Below are positions 35,506 through 44,278 of a stretch of DNA of 64,000 nt, one piece after another; position 1 is the stretch's first letter, and every line of letters starts with the position of its first letter. This DNA is from Iodobacter fluviatilis (GTDB taxonomy: Bacteria; Pseudomonadota; Gammaproteobacteria; Burkholderiales; Chitinibacteraceae), in assembly GCF_004194535.1 (NCBI RefSeq), contig NZ_CP025781.1:2418001-2482000 (forward strand), given 5' to 3'. Both the position numbers and the translations under genes were made by a program. Under the pieces are notes generated by a model. It did no database searches. It was given only the letters and a program-made list of their open reading frames with translations, and was not told where the DNA came from.

Positions 35506-36152
35506 ATAAAGAAACTCGGCGGATCTTTTACCAGCGTCTTGCAGATCTTGATCCTAACCCAACCACTGAGCTTAACTACAGCAGCCCCTTTGAGCTGCTG
35601 ACGGCGGTATTGCTCTCAGCCCAAGCGACCGATGTGGGGGTGAATAAGGCGACTAAGCGCTTATTCCCGGCTGCCAATACGCCAGAAACCATCTTGGCTT
35701 TAGGTGTGGAAGGGCTGGAATCCTATATTGCGACCATTGGCCTTTATCACAGCAAAGCTAAGCATTTGCTGGAAACCTGCCGTATGCTCATCGAGCTGCA
35801 CGGCAGCGAAGTGCCAAGGGATAGAGCGTCGCTGGAAGCCCTGCCCGGTGTGGGTAGAAAAACCGCCAATGTGGTGATGAATACGGCGTTTGGTATCCCA
35901 ACCATTGCGGTGGATACGCATATCTTCCGCGTATCTAATCGCACGGGTTTAGCCCCTGGCAAGGATGTTAAAGTTGTTGAAGAAAAGCTGTTAAAAAACA
36001 CCCCCGCCGAATTTAAACTTAACGCCCATCACTGGTTGATTCTGCATGGCCGCTACGTGTGTAAAGCCCGTAAGCCCGAATGCTGGAGCTGCGTAGTAAA
36101 TGATGTTTGTGATTACAAAACTAAGCAAATTACGCCGCCGCCGGGGCGTTAG
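35502..36152 (+). CDS. nth: Endonuclease III
   Basis: DNA glycosylase/AP lyase that removes oxidised pyrimidines. 216 residues. The helix-hairpin-helix with catalytic lysine is LPGVGRKTANVV, the catalytic aspartate is in VDTHIFRVSNRTGL, and the [4Fe-4S] cluster has the C-x6-C-x2-C-x5-C spacing (CKARKPECWSCVVNDVC). nth at the end of the rsx operon is a common arrangement. The following 280 bases (36153-36431) hold a GCAGCAAGCTGCGC hairpin at about 36222 and probably the riboswitch promoter. Confidence 0.96.
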   Translation: MNKETRRIFYQRLADLDPNPTTELNYSSPFELLTAVLLSAQATDVGVNKATKRLFPAANTPETILALGVEGLESYIATIGLYHSKAKHLLETCRMLIELHGSEVPRDRASLEALPGVGRKTANVVMNTAFGIPTIAVDTHIFRVSNRTGLAPGKDVKVVEEKLLKNTPAEFKLNAHHWLILHGRYVCKARKPECWSCVVNDVCDYKTKQITPPPGR

Positions 36153-36431
36153 CGCTCGTTCTTAATAGGATTTTTCTCTCGCCTTACATTATTAATGATG
36201 GGCTAACGTATATATAGGGTGCAGCAAGCTGCGCTCCCACACTTTTTGGGCTTTCAACGGCTTGTGGATGGCTGTTTTATGTGCTGACTAATATTAGCTA
36301 GATAACAGCAAATCTATAACGAGCTTTCAACAATACCTAGTTATTTTGTAAGTGTTTTCCCGTTTTGGCTGGACATGCTGCACTGCAAGGATCGACAATA
36401 GCGTTTGGATTAATCATCCAAAGTCGTACGT

Positions 36432-36579
36432 CTTCAGGGCGGGGTGCAACTCCCCACCGGCGGTAAGTGTGTTGTTTTCTCAAAAAAAATACACAAGCCC
36501 GCGAGCGCCTCCTTGTATTGGGAAGGGTCAGCAGATCTGGTTTAATTCCAGAGCCGACGGTGATAGTCCGGATGAAAGA
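36432..36579 (+). promoter_or_regulatory. FMN riboswitch (RFN element)
   Basis: The conserved blocks are CTTCAGGGCGGGGTGCAACT and CCCCACCGGCGGTAAG near 36432-36466, AGCCCGCGAGCG near 36496, GGTCAGCAGATCTGG near 36527 and AGAGCCGACGGTGATAGTCC with GGATGAAAG near 36550-36579. FMN binding is expected to lower ribB expression. Confidence 0.96.
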
Positions 36580-36686
36580 AGATGAGCGGTAATCTAGCTG
36601 CCATACATAGGCTTATGGCGGATAGCTTGCGGCTATCCCACTCCCTGAACCGTTTTTCGCCCCTTTTATTGCGAGAGCGTTTCTTT

Positions 36687-37337
36687 ATGTTGATCGAAGC
36701 TGTTTCAAATCCTATTCAAAGTACTTTTCCAATTCGCTTTAAACAGGCCTTGGCTGATATGCGCCAAGGGCGGCCGGTTTTATTGATGGATGATTTCGAC
36801 CGTGAAAACGAAGCCGATTTAATCGTCGCGGCCGAAAAAATCACCGACCGCTCTATGGCGCAAATGATCCGTGATGGCAGCGGCATTGTGTGCCTGTGCC
36901 TGCCGGATGAAACCCTGCAGCATTTGCAATTGCCGCCTATGGTGGCAGATAACCAAAGCCGCTTTAGCACGGCGTTTACGGTATCGATAGAGGCGCGGCA
37001 TGGGGTGAGCACAGGTGTGTCGGCCGCAGATCGGGTGACGACCATTAAGGCTGCGATTGCCCAAGGCGCTCAGCCTGAAGATCTCGCTAGCCCTGGCCAT
37101 GTTTTCCCGCTACGCGCCACTGCGGGGGGGGTATTGGCGCGCCGTGGCCATACCGAAGGGTCGGTTGATCTCGCTGTATTAGCGGGTTTGCAAGCCGCCG
37201 CCGTATTGTGCGAGCTAATGAACCCAGATGGCACGATGGCGCGTGGGGACGATATTACCCGCTACGCTGCTGAGAACGGCCTGCAGGTGCTCAGCATTGC
37301 TGAGTTGGTTGAATATCGCTTGCAGCAGGCTAAATAA
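36687..37337 (+). CDS. ribB: 3,4-dihydroxy-2-butanone-4-phosphate synthase
   Basis: Makes the four-carbon precursor of riboflavin from ribulose 5-phosphate. 216 residues from the ATG at 36687, the length of stand-alone RibB without a GTP cyclohydrolase II domain. Motifs: [15 protein letters not shown], the catalytic-loop GHVFPLRA and [11 protein letters not shown], and [14 protein letters not shown]. The frame is open to 36582 near the riboswitch, but the added residues are not conserved. A run of eight G (37124-37131) lies inside. Controlled by the FMN riboswitch. Confidence 0.93.
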   Translation: MLIEAVSNPIQSTFPIRFKQALADMRQGRPVLLMDDFDRENEADLIVAAEKITDRSMAQMIRDGSGIVCLCLPDETLQHLQLPPMVADNQSRFSTAFTVSIEARHGVSTGVSAADRVTTIKAAIAQGAQPEDLASPGHVFPLRATAGGVLARRGHTEGSVDLAVLAGLQAAAVLCELMNPDGTMARGDDITRYAAENGLQVLSIAELVEYRLQQAK

Positions 37338-37415
37338 ATAGCAGTATAAATCTGTAAGGAGTGAGCGCCTTTTGCATACTTTGCTGAAGGGCGCTTGCTG
37401 GAGTGCTTTTTTGCC

Positions 37416-37443
37416 AAAAATCACAGCTTATACGTGATTTTTT
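37416..37443 (+). terminator. Hairpin terminator after ribB
   Basis: AAAAATCAC-agcttata-CGTGATTTTTTC: an AT-rich stem followed by T residues, between ribB and gltX. Confidence 0.6.
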
Positions 37444-37539
37444 CGGCTTTTGTGTGGCCAGCCTGATGTGCTCGGTAGGCGGCTTTGCGCCTAGCGGCTA
37501 CAATATCCCCTTCCTCGCTCTATTCTCTTGGTAGCTGTC

Positions 37540-38925
37540 ATGACTGTACGTACTCGTTTTGCCCCTAGTCCTACGGGCTTGTTACATATTGGTGGTGTGC
37601 GCACCGCGCTGTTTTCTTGGGCGCACGCACGCAAAAACGGTGGCGCTTTTGTGCTGCGGATTGAAGACACCGATTTAGAACGCTCTACGCCAGAATCCGT
37701 GAAAGCGATTTTGGATGGCATGCACTGGGTAGGCATTGATTACGATGAAGGCCCATTTTACCAAATGCAGCGTATGGATCGCTACAAAGAAGCGGTGCAG
37801 CAGCTCTTAGCCAGTGGCCATGCTTATCATTGCTATATGTCTAAAGAAGAGCTCGATGCTATGCGTGCCGATCAAGAAGCATTGGGTTTAAAAGCCAAGT
37901 ACGACCGCCGTTGGAGACCAGAAGTAGGCAAAACATTGCCAACACCACCAGCGGGTGTGCAGCCCGTTTTACGTTTTAAAACGCCGCTAGATGGCGTAGT
38001 GGCTTGGGATGATTTAGTGAAGGGCCGGATTGAGATCGGCAATATTGAGCTAGACGATTTAATTATCGCTCGCCCAGATGGCACCCCAACGTATAATTTT
38101 TGCGTGGTGGTGGATGATTGGGATATGGGCATTACCCAAGTGATTCGCGGTGACGATCATGTCAACAACACGCCGCGTCAGATTCATATTTTTAACGCAC
38201 TAGGCGCGCCGCTGCCGCAGTTTGCCCACCTGCCAATGATTCATAACGATCAGGGCCAGAAACTATCTAAGCGCCGCGATGCGGTGAGCGTGGTCGATTA
38301 CGCTAGCGCGGGTTATTTACCCGAAGCACTGCTTAATTATTTAGCGCGTTTAGGCTGGGGCCACGGTGACGATGAGTTGTTTACTATGGCGCAGTTTGTA
38401 GAATGGTTTGATCTAAAAGATGTATCGGCTAGCCCAAGCCGCTTTGATAAAGAAAAACTGCTGTGGCTGAATGCCCAGCATATTAAGGCCGCCGATACCG
38501 CTCGCCTTGCAGATCTGGCTAAGCCGTTCTTGGATGAAAAAGGGATCGATCTGACCTCTGGGCCCGCCTTGGCAGATGTAGTGGCGCTGCTTAAAGAGCG
38601 AGTACAAACTATTGTAGAGCTGGCCACAGAAGCCACGTACTTTTATCAGCCACTCACCCCTTCGGATGAGATTGTTGCTAAGCATTTAGGCGCAGATGAT
38701 TTGGCACGTCTTGCCGCATTTGCTGCTGAAATTGCTAGCTTGGAAGTGTGGGATACCGCCAGCATTTCTACCTTTATAAAAGAGTTTTGCAAATCGCAGG
38801 GTGTAAAAATGGGCCAAGTAGGTATGCCTCTACGCGCCAAAGTATGCGGTACTACGCATACCCCTTCGGTAGATGCCGTATTGGCATTGCTTGGTAGGGC
38901 TGAAGTCTTGAAGCGATTGGGCTAA
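37540..38925 (+). CDS. gltX: Glutamyl-tRNA synthetase
   Basis: Class I aminoacyl-tRNA synthetase charging tRNA-Glu. 461 residues. The HIGH motif appears as [13 protein letters not shown] near the start and KMSKS as KLSKR near residue 245; CYMSKEEL and [11 protein letters not shown] are also typical. Start ATG at 37540 (a TTG at 37528 is less likely). The anticodon-binding helical domain fills the C-terminal 150 residues. Confidence 0.96.
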   Translation: MTVRTRFAPSPTGLLHIGGVRTALFSWAHARKNGGAFVLRIEDTDLERSTPESVKAILDGMHWVGIDYDEGPFYQMQRMDRYKEAVQQLLASGHAYHCYMSKEELDAMRADQEALGLKAKYDRRWRPEVGKTLPTPPAGVQPVLRFKTPLDGVVAWDDLVKGRIEIGNIELDDLIIARPDGTPTYNFCVVVDDWDMGITQVIRGDDHVNNTPRQIHIFNALGAPLPQFAHLPMIHNDQGQKLSKRRDAVSVVDYASAGYLPEALLNYLARLGWGHGDDELFTMAQFVEWFDLKDVSASPSRFDKEKLLWLNAQHIKAADTARLADLAKPFLDEKGIDLTSGPALADVVALLKERVQTIVELATEATYFYQPLTPSDEIVAKHLGADDLARLAAFAAEIASLEVWDTASISTFIKEFCKSQGVKMGQVGMPLRAKVCGTTHTPSVDAVLALLGRAEVLKRLG

Positions 38926-38935
38926 TCAATTGGTA

Positions 38936-38957
38936 AGGGCACGGTAAGCCGTGCCCT
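38936..38957. terminator. Hairpin after gltX
   Basis: AGGGCACGG-taag-CCGTGCCCT, a 9-bp GC-rich stem between the convergent gltX and DUF5610 gene. No strong T tract. Confidence 0.55.
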
Positions 38958-38967
38958 AAATGCGGTT

Positions 38968-39533
38968 CTAAGTGGCTTGCTCTGGTTTTTTGGTTTTACT
39001 TGCTAAGAAATCATCCAACCCTTTTTGTACTAACTCATAGGTTTTGTCCACATTACTGGCAATGGTTCCATCGAGCACTTGTAAGCTTTTAAGAATATCT
39101 TTGGCCTGTTTAAAGCCTTCTTCTACGCCGCCACGAATCACCTTGGTAAATTCTGCGGCTATTTTATCGGGGTCTTGCCCAGGTCTTTGCTTGGCAAATG
39201 CTTCATAAAACCCGGTGGAAAGCGCAACAATTCGCCCTGCAGTGCCTTCGGGGAATTATCTTGGCTCATTGCATTTTTAATTGCGTCATCGCCAAACTCA
39301 GGTTTTAGTGCATCATTAATTTTATCAATGGCATTTCGAAAGAGCAGTTGCATTGGCTTATCACCGCTGCTGATCGATACCTGTAAAGACGCTTGCAAAA
39401 TTTGCTGATTGGTTTGAGCGCGAATGCTGGCTTCGGTAGGGGCTGGCTTTTTTTCTACATCTTTGGTGTCGTTACTGTCTTTTACAACGGTAGCATTGCT
39501 TGCGGCATTTGTTTGCGAAACAGAGTTAATCAC
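38968..39533 (-). pseudogene. DUF5610-like protein, frameshifted
   Basis: The 5' part reads VINSVSQTNAASNATVVKD through DKINDALKPEFGDDAIKNAMSQDNSP. The family then continues in another frame as EGTAGRIVALSTGFYEAFAKQ, IRGGVEEGFKQAKDILKSL and NVDKTYELVQKGLDDFLAS, to a stop at 38968. The switch is at about 39249-39250, where one base appears to be missing beside a run of four G. The GTG start at 39533 has TAGGGAG before it. The family is often linked to flagella or surface functions but is uncharacterised. The lesion may be real or a sequencing error. Confidence 0.65.
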
Positions 39534-39718
39534 GATAAAACTCCCTATCAAAGTTCTGCATTACAGATATGCCAGTTTATCGGTAGTCATCATGGATAAC
39601 TTCAGCATTAGTCTGGCATGACTGATTAACGGCGAAAGTTCTCTGCGACTTACTTCCGTTTACCCCCATAACATCCATGGCTATGCTGCGCGCCTGCTTT
39701 TCTTTCTATCGGTTTCGA

Positions 39719-39991
39719 ATGTCTTAGCCACAGCACTCTCACACCATTCTTGAAGGCTTTCAAAGGTTACTTACCGGTGAGGCTACAGTTAGCATTTTTG
39801 CTTCACTATATTGCGCGTTGGCCATATGGCACGGTGCAATTTTTGATTAAGTTACCGATTTATATTTTATCTTATGCGTAGGCTTTGGCGTGGTTGATCA
39901 TAAGCAGCTGTTTATTTCTGTACTTGGCGCATTTGCCTTGAACTTAGCGATTGCTATTAATCATCAGTCAGATCGCTATCTTGGTATGTGA
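39719..39991 (+). pseudogene. Decayed small membrane protein with two internal stops
   Basis: One frame from an ATG at 39719 to a TGA at 39989-39991 reads as a plausible 90-residue protein: QHSHTILEGFQRLLTGEATV, then IFASLYCALAIWHGAIFD, YFILCVGFGVVDHKQ and LFISVLGAFALNLAIAI. It is broken by TAG at 39725-39727 and TAA at 39848-39850. Three hydrophobic segments suggest a small membrane protein. A factor-independent terminator follows. Family not recognised. The surrounding 39534-39718 shows nothing else. Confidence 0.45.
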
Positions 39992-40010
39992 GCTTTGCGT
40001 TTTAAAAATA

Positions 40011-40035
40011 AAAAAGGCCATTTAATGGCCTTTTT
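40011..40035. terminator. Hairpin terminator
   Basis: AAAAAGGCCATTTAATGGCCTTTTT, a perfect stem with A/T tracts on both sides. Serves the decayed plus-strand gene and, on the minus strand, the PEP-CTERM gene ending at 40091. Confidence 0.85.
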
Positions 40036-40090
40036 CTATTGATACTAGAGCACTCTGGATATAGAGTTTTTTTCTGGCTTAGAATGCAAA

Positions 40091-40702
40091 TTATGCATTT
40101 GCGGCTTTACGGCGGTGGGCAAACACCGCAATTAAGCCTAAACCCATTAAGGCATAGGTTTCTGGCCCAGGCACGGGTACTGCAACCATTCCTGTGCCTT
40201 GAATGCCCATTAAGTCAAATCCTGGTGATGCACCTGCACTGCCATGGCTTTTAACCATAATTTGGCTAATTGCACTGGTTAAAGTTAGAAACGATGCCTG
40301 TGGCCCTAGCCCTAAGCCGCCGCCTTCCGTTACTGTGCCGATTAGGCTCCACGCTGAGGCGCTATTTAAGCGGCCAAATACACTGGCTACTTCATTTGCG
40401 CCATTGGCAATACTGAAAATACTGATAGTGCCAGTGGCTTGCTGTCCATTAAATCCGTAGGTGGCCATATAGTCTTGAGGCAAAGAAACCCATTCACCAG
40501 TTACGGGGGCACCAGTGGCGATAGTTGGGTTTACAGATACCGGATAAGCGCTATTAAAGCCGCCTTGAGCGCTGGCGCTTTTATCTACACCTGCACCATT
40601 AGTAAAGCTAATAAATTGATCAACATAAGCATTTTTTGCATATGAAGCACTACTTAATATTGAAAATAGAGCAATAGCGACTGTTTTTTTTAGCATGTTC
40701 AT
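40091..40702 (-). CDS. PEP-CTERM sorting domain protein
   Basis: 203 residues, exported: signal peptide MLKKTVAIALFSILSSASYA, a Gly/Ser/Ala-rich body, and a C-terminal sorting signal VPVPGPETYALMGLGLIAVF followed by basic residues (AHRRKA). The PEP motif (here PGPETYALMGLG) is recognised by exosortase in exopolysaccharide-producing Gram-negatives. The ATG at 40702 has GGAG in front. No exosortase gene is present in this window. Specific function unknown. Confidence 0.85.
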   Translation of the reverse strand: MNMLKKTVAIALFSILSSASYAKNAYVDQFISFTNGAGVDKSASAQGGFNSAYPVSVNPTIATGAPVTGEWVSLPQDYMATYGFNGQQATGTISIFSIANGANEVASVFGRLNSASAWSLIGTVTEGGGLGLGPQASFLTLTSAISQIMVKSHGSAGASPGFDLMGIQGTGMVAVPVPGPETYALMGLGLIAVFAHRRKAANA

Positions 40703-41258
40703 TTTTTCTCCAATTTAAAATTAAGTATTTTTTGAAATGGTCATTTAATGATTAAATACTAGAAGAGTTTTTTTATTGGCTAAGTAAATAAAAGCCTCCT
40801 ATGTATCTTTATTTGTTTGTCTTTGTACCTAGAATGCGATGTCATTTCAATGTGTGATTACTTGTGTGTTTTTTATCTGGTATTAGCGAGATATAAGGAA
40901 AAAAGAGGCATTACCTAGTACAACATCATCGATGTACATACAATCAATTAGTACGTGGATTTTTTGTGTGGATGTTGAGTGTGATGTAGCTCTAAAGGTA
41001 GGTTTCTTGGGGGTAATTATGTGAAATGAAAGGGTTTTTACTTTTTATGGCAAGAATTATTGGTATCAGCCAAAAATGTTGTAGCGTGAGTTGTTTCACA
41101 CTTAAATTATTTGATAATTTATGGATTAATTGAAGTTGCGCAGTGGCATAGCAACAAGGCATTGCCCCACAATAAGTTCAGCAGTGTTATTACAGACCCT
41201 AGTTGCTATATCTTGGGCGCATCACGCCCTCAAGAAGTACTCTTATGCTAAATTTGTA
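40703..41258. other. Long AT-rich intergenic region, no gene
   Basis: No open frame here looks coding. The part next to the PEP-CTERM gene (40703-40990) is AT-rich and should carry its promoter. Near 41210-41233 there is a small hairpin, CTTGGGCGcatcaCGCCCTCAAG. Nothing else was identified. Confidence 0.4.
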
Positions 41259-41293
41259 AGGCCCAGCATTTTTATTAAAATGCTGGGCCTTTA
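41259..41293. terminator. Hairpin terminator for the nagZ-like gene
   Basis: AGGCCCAGCATTTT-tatt-AAAATGCTGGGCCT, a 14-bp perfect stem. It lies 25-60 bases beyond the probable true end of the minus-strand nagZ-like gene (41318). Confidence 0.8.
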
Positions 41294-41317
41294 TAGAATG
41301 AATGCTGATGTACGGGC

Positions 41318-42861
41318 TTATTTTCCGGCTAATTTTTCCGCAATGGCCTGCAAAGCAGCAGGGCGGTTGGCGCAGCAGCTTAATCGGCCTGCCGCTTGGG
41401 GACTAAATCTAAGTCATAAGGTAACCGCCCTGCGATCAGCCAGAGCTTTTCTTGTGGCAAAGCGGCAATCAAGGCTTGCTGCTCTGGGTTAAGCGTTGCG
41501 TTATATGAAACAAAAATAATTTGCGGTGCAAGGGCCGCTTGCGTGAGGGCTGTATCAAGCTCTGCTGAGTCGGGTCTTAGCGCAATCCACTGCTCGCTAA
41601 CCGTAAAACCTAGCTCGGTTAAAGGCTGTGCTAGCGAGTTGCGCGCTTCTGGCGTTTTGCCTAGAGCCACTTCATCTATTTCTGTATGCGCACGCACTTC
41701 AGCGCTGATTAAATGCACCGGCTTATTTTTATCTAATGGTTGAGTGCTGCCAGTAATGGCGGCTTGGTGTACGCGTTGCGATAGCGCCATGCTGCTGGCC
41801 GCTTGTAAAGAGGGCACTAAACTTGCCCAGTTTTGCATCTGATATTGCTGTTTTAAAGCCAAAATACGCAGTACCGATGCATCGATCTGGGCAATATCAA
41901 TTTCGCCCGCTTCAACTGCAGCTTGCACGGCGGCTAAGGCGGCGGTTTGTGTGCTTGGCGTGTGCGAAATCAGCACAATATCTGCGCCTGCCCTAACGGC
42001 TTGCACCGCTGCTGCCACCGTACCCACGCCTTTGGCAATGGCATCCATTTCTAAGCAATCGGTAATTACTACGCCTTTAAAGCCTAGTTCTTTTCTTAAT
42101 AAGCCATTGAGCACCGCGTGGGAAAGTGTGGCAGGGATAGATAAATCTGGCTCAATGGCAGGAAAAGCCACATGAGCCGTCATCAAGGCATCTAGCCCCG
42201 CATTAAATGCCGCACAAAATGGCGCTAGCTCTACCGCATCTAAACGTGGCCTATCGTGTGCCACCACCGGCATGCCCACGTGTGAGTCCATCGCGGTATC
42301 GCCATGCCCAGGAAAATGCTTGCCGGTGGCCGCCATACCTGCTGCTTGCATACCGCTTAATGCGGCTAGGGCAAACTGGCAAACTTCGTTGGCGGTTTCG
42401 CCATAGGCACGCACGCCAATCACAGGGTTTTGCCGATTGTTATTAATATCCAATACCGGCGCAAAATTAATATTAATGCCTAGCGATTTAAGCTCCGCAT
42501 TGCCAATTTGGGTGAGTGCCGCACAATCGGCCACGCTAGCGGTATTTTTAAAAGCCATTGCTGATGGCAGTGGTGTGACGCCATCTTCAATTCGCATCAC
42601 CATCCCGCCTTCTTGATCAATACCTATTAATAGTGGCACGGGGCTAAAGCGGGCATTGATTTGCTGCAACTGTAAATTTAAAGCGGCTACTTGCTCTGTA
42701 TTTGCCACATTGCGCCTAAATAAAATAACGCCGCCAATCTGCTGTTGTTTAAGCATTGTTTCAATATGCGTATTAGGTACAAAGCCATCAAAACCCACCA
42801 TAAACATTTGCGCCACTTTTTGGCTAAGGGTGAGCGACTGTAATAGATCTGCAGCATGCAT
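41318..42861 (-). CDS. Glycoside hydrolase family 3 beta-N-acetylhexosaminidase-like protein, frameshifted at the 3' end
   Basis: Probably releases N-acetylglucosamine from muropeptides or chitin fragments. The catalytic GH3 domain (residues 1-340) shows GIDQEGGMVMRIEDG, the KHFPGHGDT loop, and the nucleophile Asp in GVVITDCLEMDAIA. Unlike the 340-residue E. coli NagZ there is a second domain of about 150 residues. As sequenced, the frame ends at 41380 with VPKRQAD. One extra base in the C run at 41398-41401 would restore PQAAGRLSCCANRPAALQAI to a stop at 41318. GGAG precedes the start. No signal peptide, so likely cytoplasmic. Confidence 0.82.
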
Positions 42862-43116
42862 GGTATGGCTCCAATAGGGATCGAGTGAAAGCTTTGCAAA
42901 AGCAAGCGGCTAAATTGATAAGTAATTTGCTTATTGTAAAACGCCAAGTAGCTTAAGTCCTATGTGGCTTTGTGATTTGACAAGCTGGGCAAAGCTGTAA
43001 TCAAGGGTAGATGAAACGGCAAGAGCGCTTGAAGACAAGTCTTGGCGTACGACGATGCGCCATTGATTTCACTATTTCTATTAAAAATCATATATGTAAG
43101 GTTTGGTCAAGTCTGC

Positions 43117-43141
43117 TTACACCTTATTAAACTAGGTGTAA
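43117..43141. promoter_or_regulatory. Palindrome TTACACCT-N9-AGGTGTAA
   Basis: A perfect 8-bp dyad with a 9-base spacer, about 290 bases upstream of the DUF4214 gene. The form is that of an operator for a dimeric regulator; the regulator is unknown. Confidence 0.4.
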
Positions 43142-43297
43142 TTGGCTCGGGTGTTGCTATTTTTGGTCTTAAATCAAGTTGTTTTATTAATATCATTAAA
43201 TTCTTATTTGTTAATAATTAATAAAAACAAAGAGTTAAGATTTTATAAAATAATGACAACCACCGTTTGCCCTTTGCAGCAAGGCTAAGTTTCATTT

Positions 43298-43313
43298 TGT
43301 GATTGCTATCACA
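43298..43313. promoter_or_regulatory. CRP/FNR-type binding site
   Basis: TGTGA-TTGCTA-TCACA exactly matches the two half-sites of the CRP consensus with six-base spacing. It lies 114 bases upstream of the DUF4214 gene, a suitable place for an activator. Confidence 0.6.
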
Positions 43314-43426
43314 TTTTTAAATTTAGGGGAGGAGAACAATGCATTTGTCGAGAGGCCGATCCATTATGTAAAAGCCCTGGCGAGAAGCTGGACAATAGCT
43401 TACATAAACTTTTTGGAGTACGTAAA

Positions 43427-44278
43427 ATGGCAACTGCAGCAGCATTAGCATTCGTGCAAAAACTCTATGTCGCTTACTATCAACGTCCAGCCGACTACGC
43501 TGGGCAGCAATTTTGGGCGGAAAAATTTGATAAAGAAGGCGGTGCATCGGCTATTGCCAGCGCATTCGCTACCTCCGCAGAATCGGTAACATTGTATGGC
43601 TCGCAAGCCTTAGCCGCACAAATCAACGCTGTTTACTTGGCATCGTTTGGCCGCGCGGCAGAAACCGTGGGTTTGCAATTTTATATCAATGAAATCAATG
43701 CTGGCCGCCTAACCACGGGCACGATGGCCGTGGCCGTTTTAAATGGCGCAGTGGGTACGGATTTAAGCACCTTAAACTCTAAGTTGGCTGTGGCTGCTGC
43801 TTACACAACTGCCGTATCTGATAACACTGGTATTTTGAAGTATGTGGGTGATGCTTCTGCGGTGGCTGCCCGTACTTTCTTGGCGACGGTAACGACGGCA
43901 AATCAGGCGGCTTCGACTACGGAGGTTATTACACAGGCGAGGGCTTTAGTCGTTCCTACTGTTACAACGGGATCAACATTTACTCTTACAACTGCAACTG
44001 ATTCGATTACCGGCACTGCTGGTGCTGATACTTTCCTTGCCACAGCTGCAACGACGAATCCTACATTTAATGCTGCGGATACAATTAATGGTGGAGCGGG
44101 CACAGATACACTTAATTTAACGATTGATGTTTTAGCTGCCAATGGAGTATCTGGTGCATCAACTTCAGCCGTTGAAGTGATTAATTTCCGTAGTGTGTCG
44201 GGCAATGCTCAAGCAATCGTTGGGGGAACTTCGCGGGTGCCACTTCTTTTGTTTCTGATCGTTCGACTGATGCGGTGA
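43427..44278 (+). CDS. DUF4214 S-layer/RTX-like surface protein, 5' part of a frameshifted gene
   Basis: The first about 150 residues are a DUF4214-type helical domain (LAFVQKLYVAYYQRPADYAG; INAVYLASFGRAAETVGLQFYI), after which a Thr/Ala/Gly-rich repeat region starts (DSITGTAGADTF, DTINGGAGTDTLNL, similar to S-layer and RTX proteins). There is no signal peptide, as expected for type I secretion. The frame leaves the conserved pattern after AQAIVGG at a run of five G (44222-44226) and ends with VPLLLFLIVRLMR. The true continuation is the frame 44275-45960. With one more G the two join into a single protein of about 840 residues. Confidence 0.85.
   Translation: MATAAALAFVQKLYVAYYQRPADYAGQQFWAEKFDKEGGASAIASAFATSAESVTLYGSQALAAQINAVYLASFGRAAETVGLQFYINEINAGRLTTGTMAVAVLNGAVGTDLSTLNSKLAVAAAYTTAVSDNTGILKYVGDASAVAARTFLATVTTANQAASTTEVITQARALVVPTVTTGSTFTLTTATDSITGTAGADTFLATAATTNPTFNAADTINGGAGTDTLNLTIDVLAANGVSGASTSAVEVINFRSVSGNAQAIVGGTSRVPLLLFLIVRLMR

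Larger units (their letters stand above)
42862..43426. other. Long leader region of the DUF4214 surface protein gene
   Basis: 565 bases without a gene between two transcription units pointing away from each other. The half nearer the DUF4214 gene is very AT-rich (43150-43260). It contains a palindrome (43117-43141), a CRP-like site (43298-43313) and, close to the start, GGGGAGGAG followed by a possible 5'-UTR stem, GTAAAAG...CTTAC. The ribosome site GGAG lies eight bases before the ATG at 43427. Confidence 0.5.

Noticed and set aside
36352-36585. Open frame across the FMN riboswitch
   Set aside because: It covers the conserved riboswitch bases, whose conservation is explained by RNA structure.
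37124-37131. G8 run in ribB as a frameshift
   Set aside because: The protein stays in the family pattern on both sides ([17 protein letters not shown]), so the reading frame is intact.
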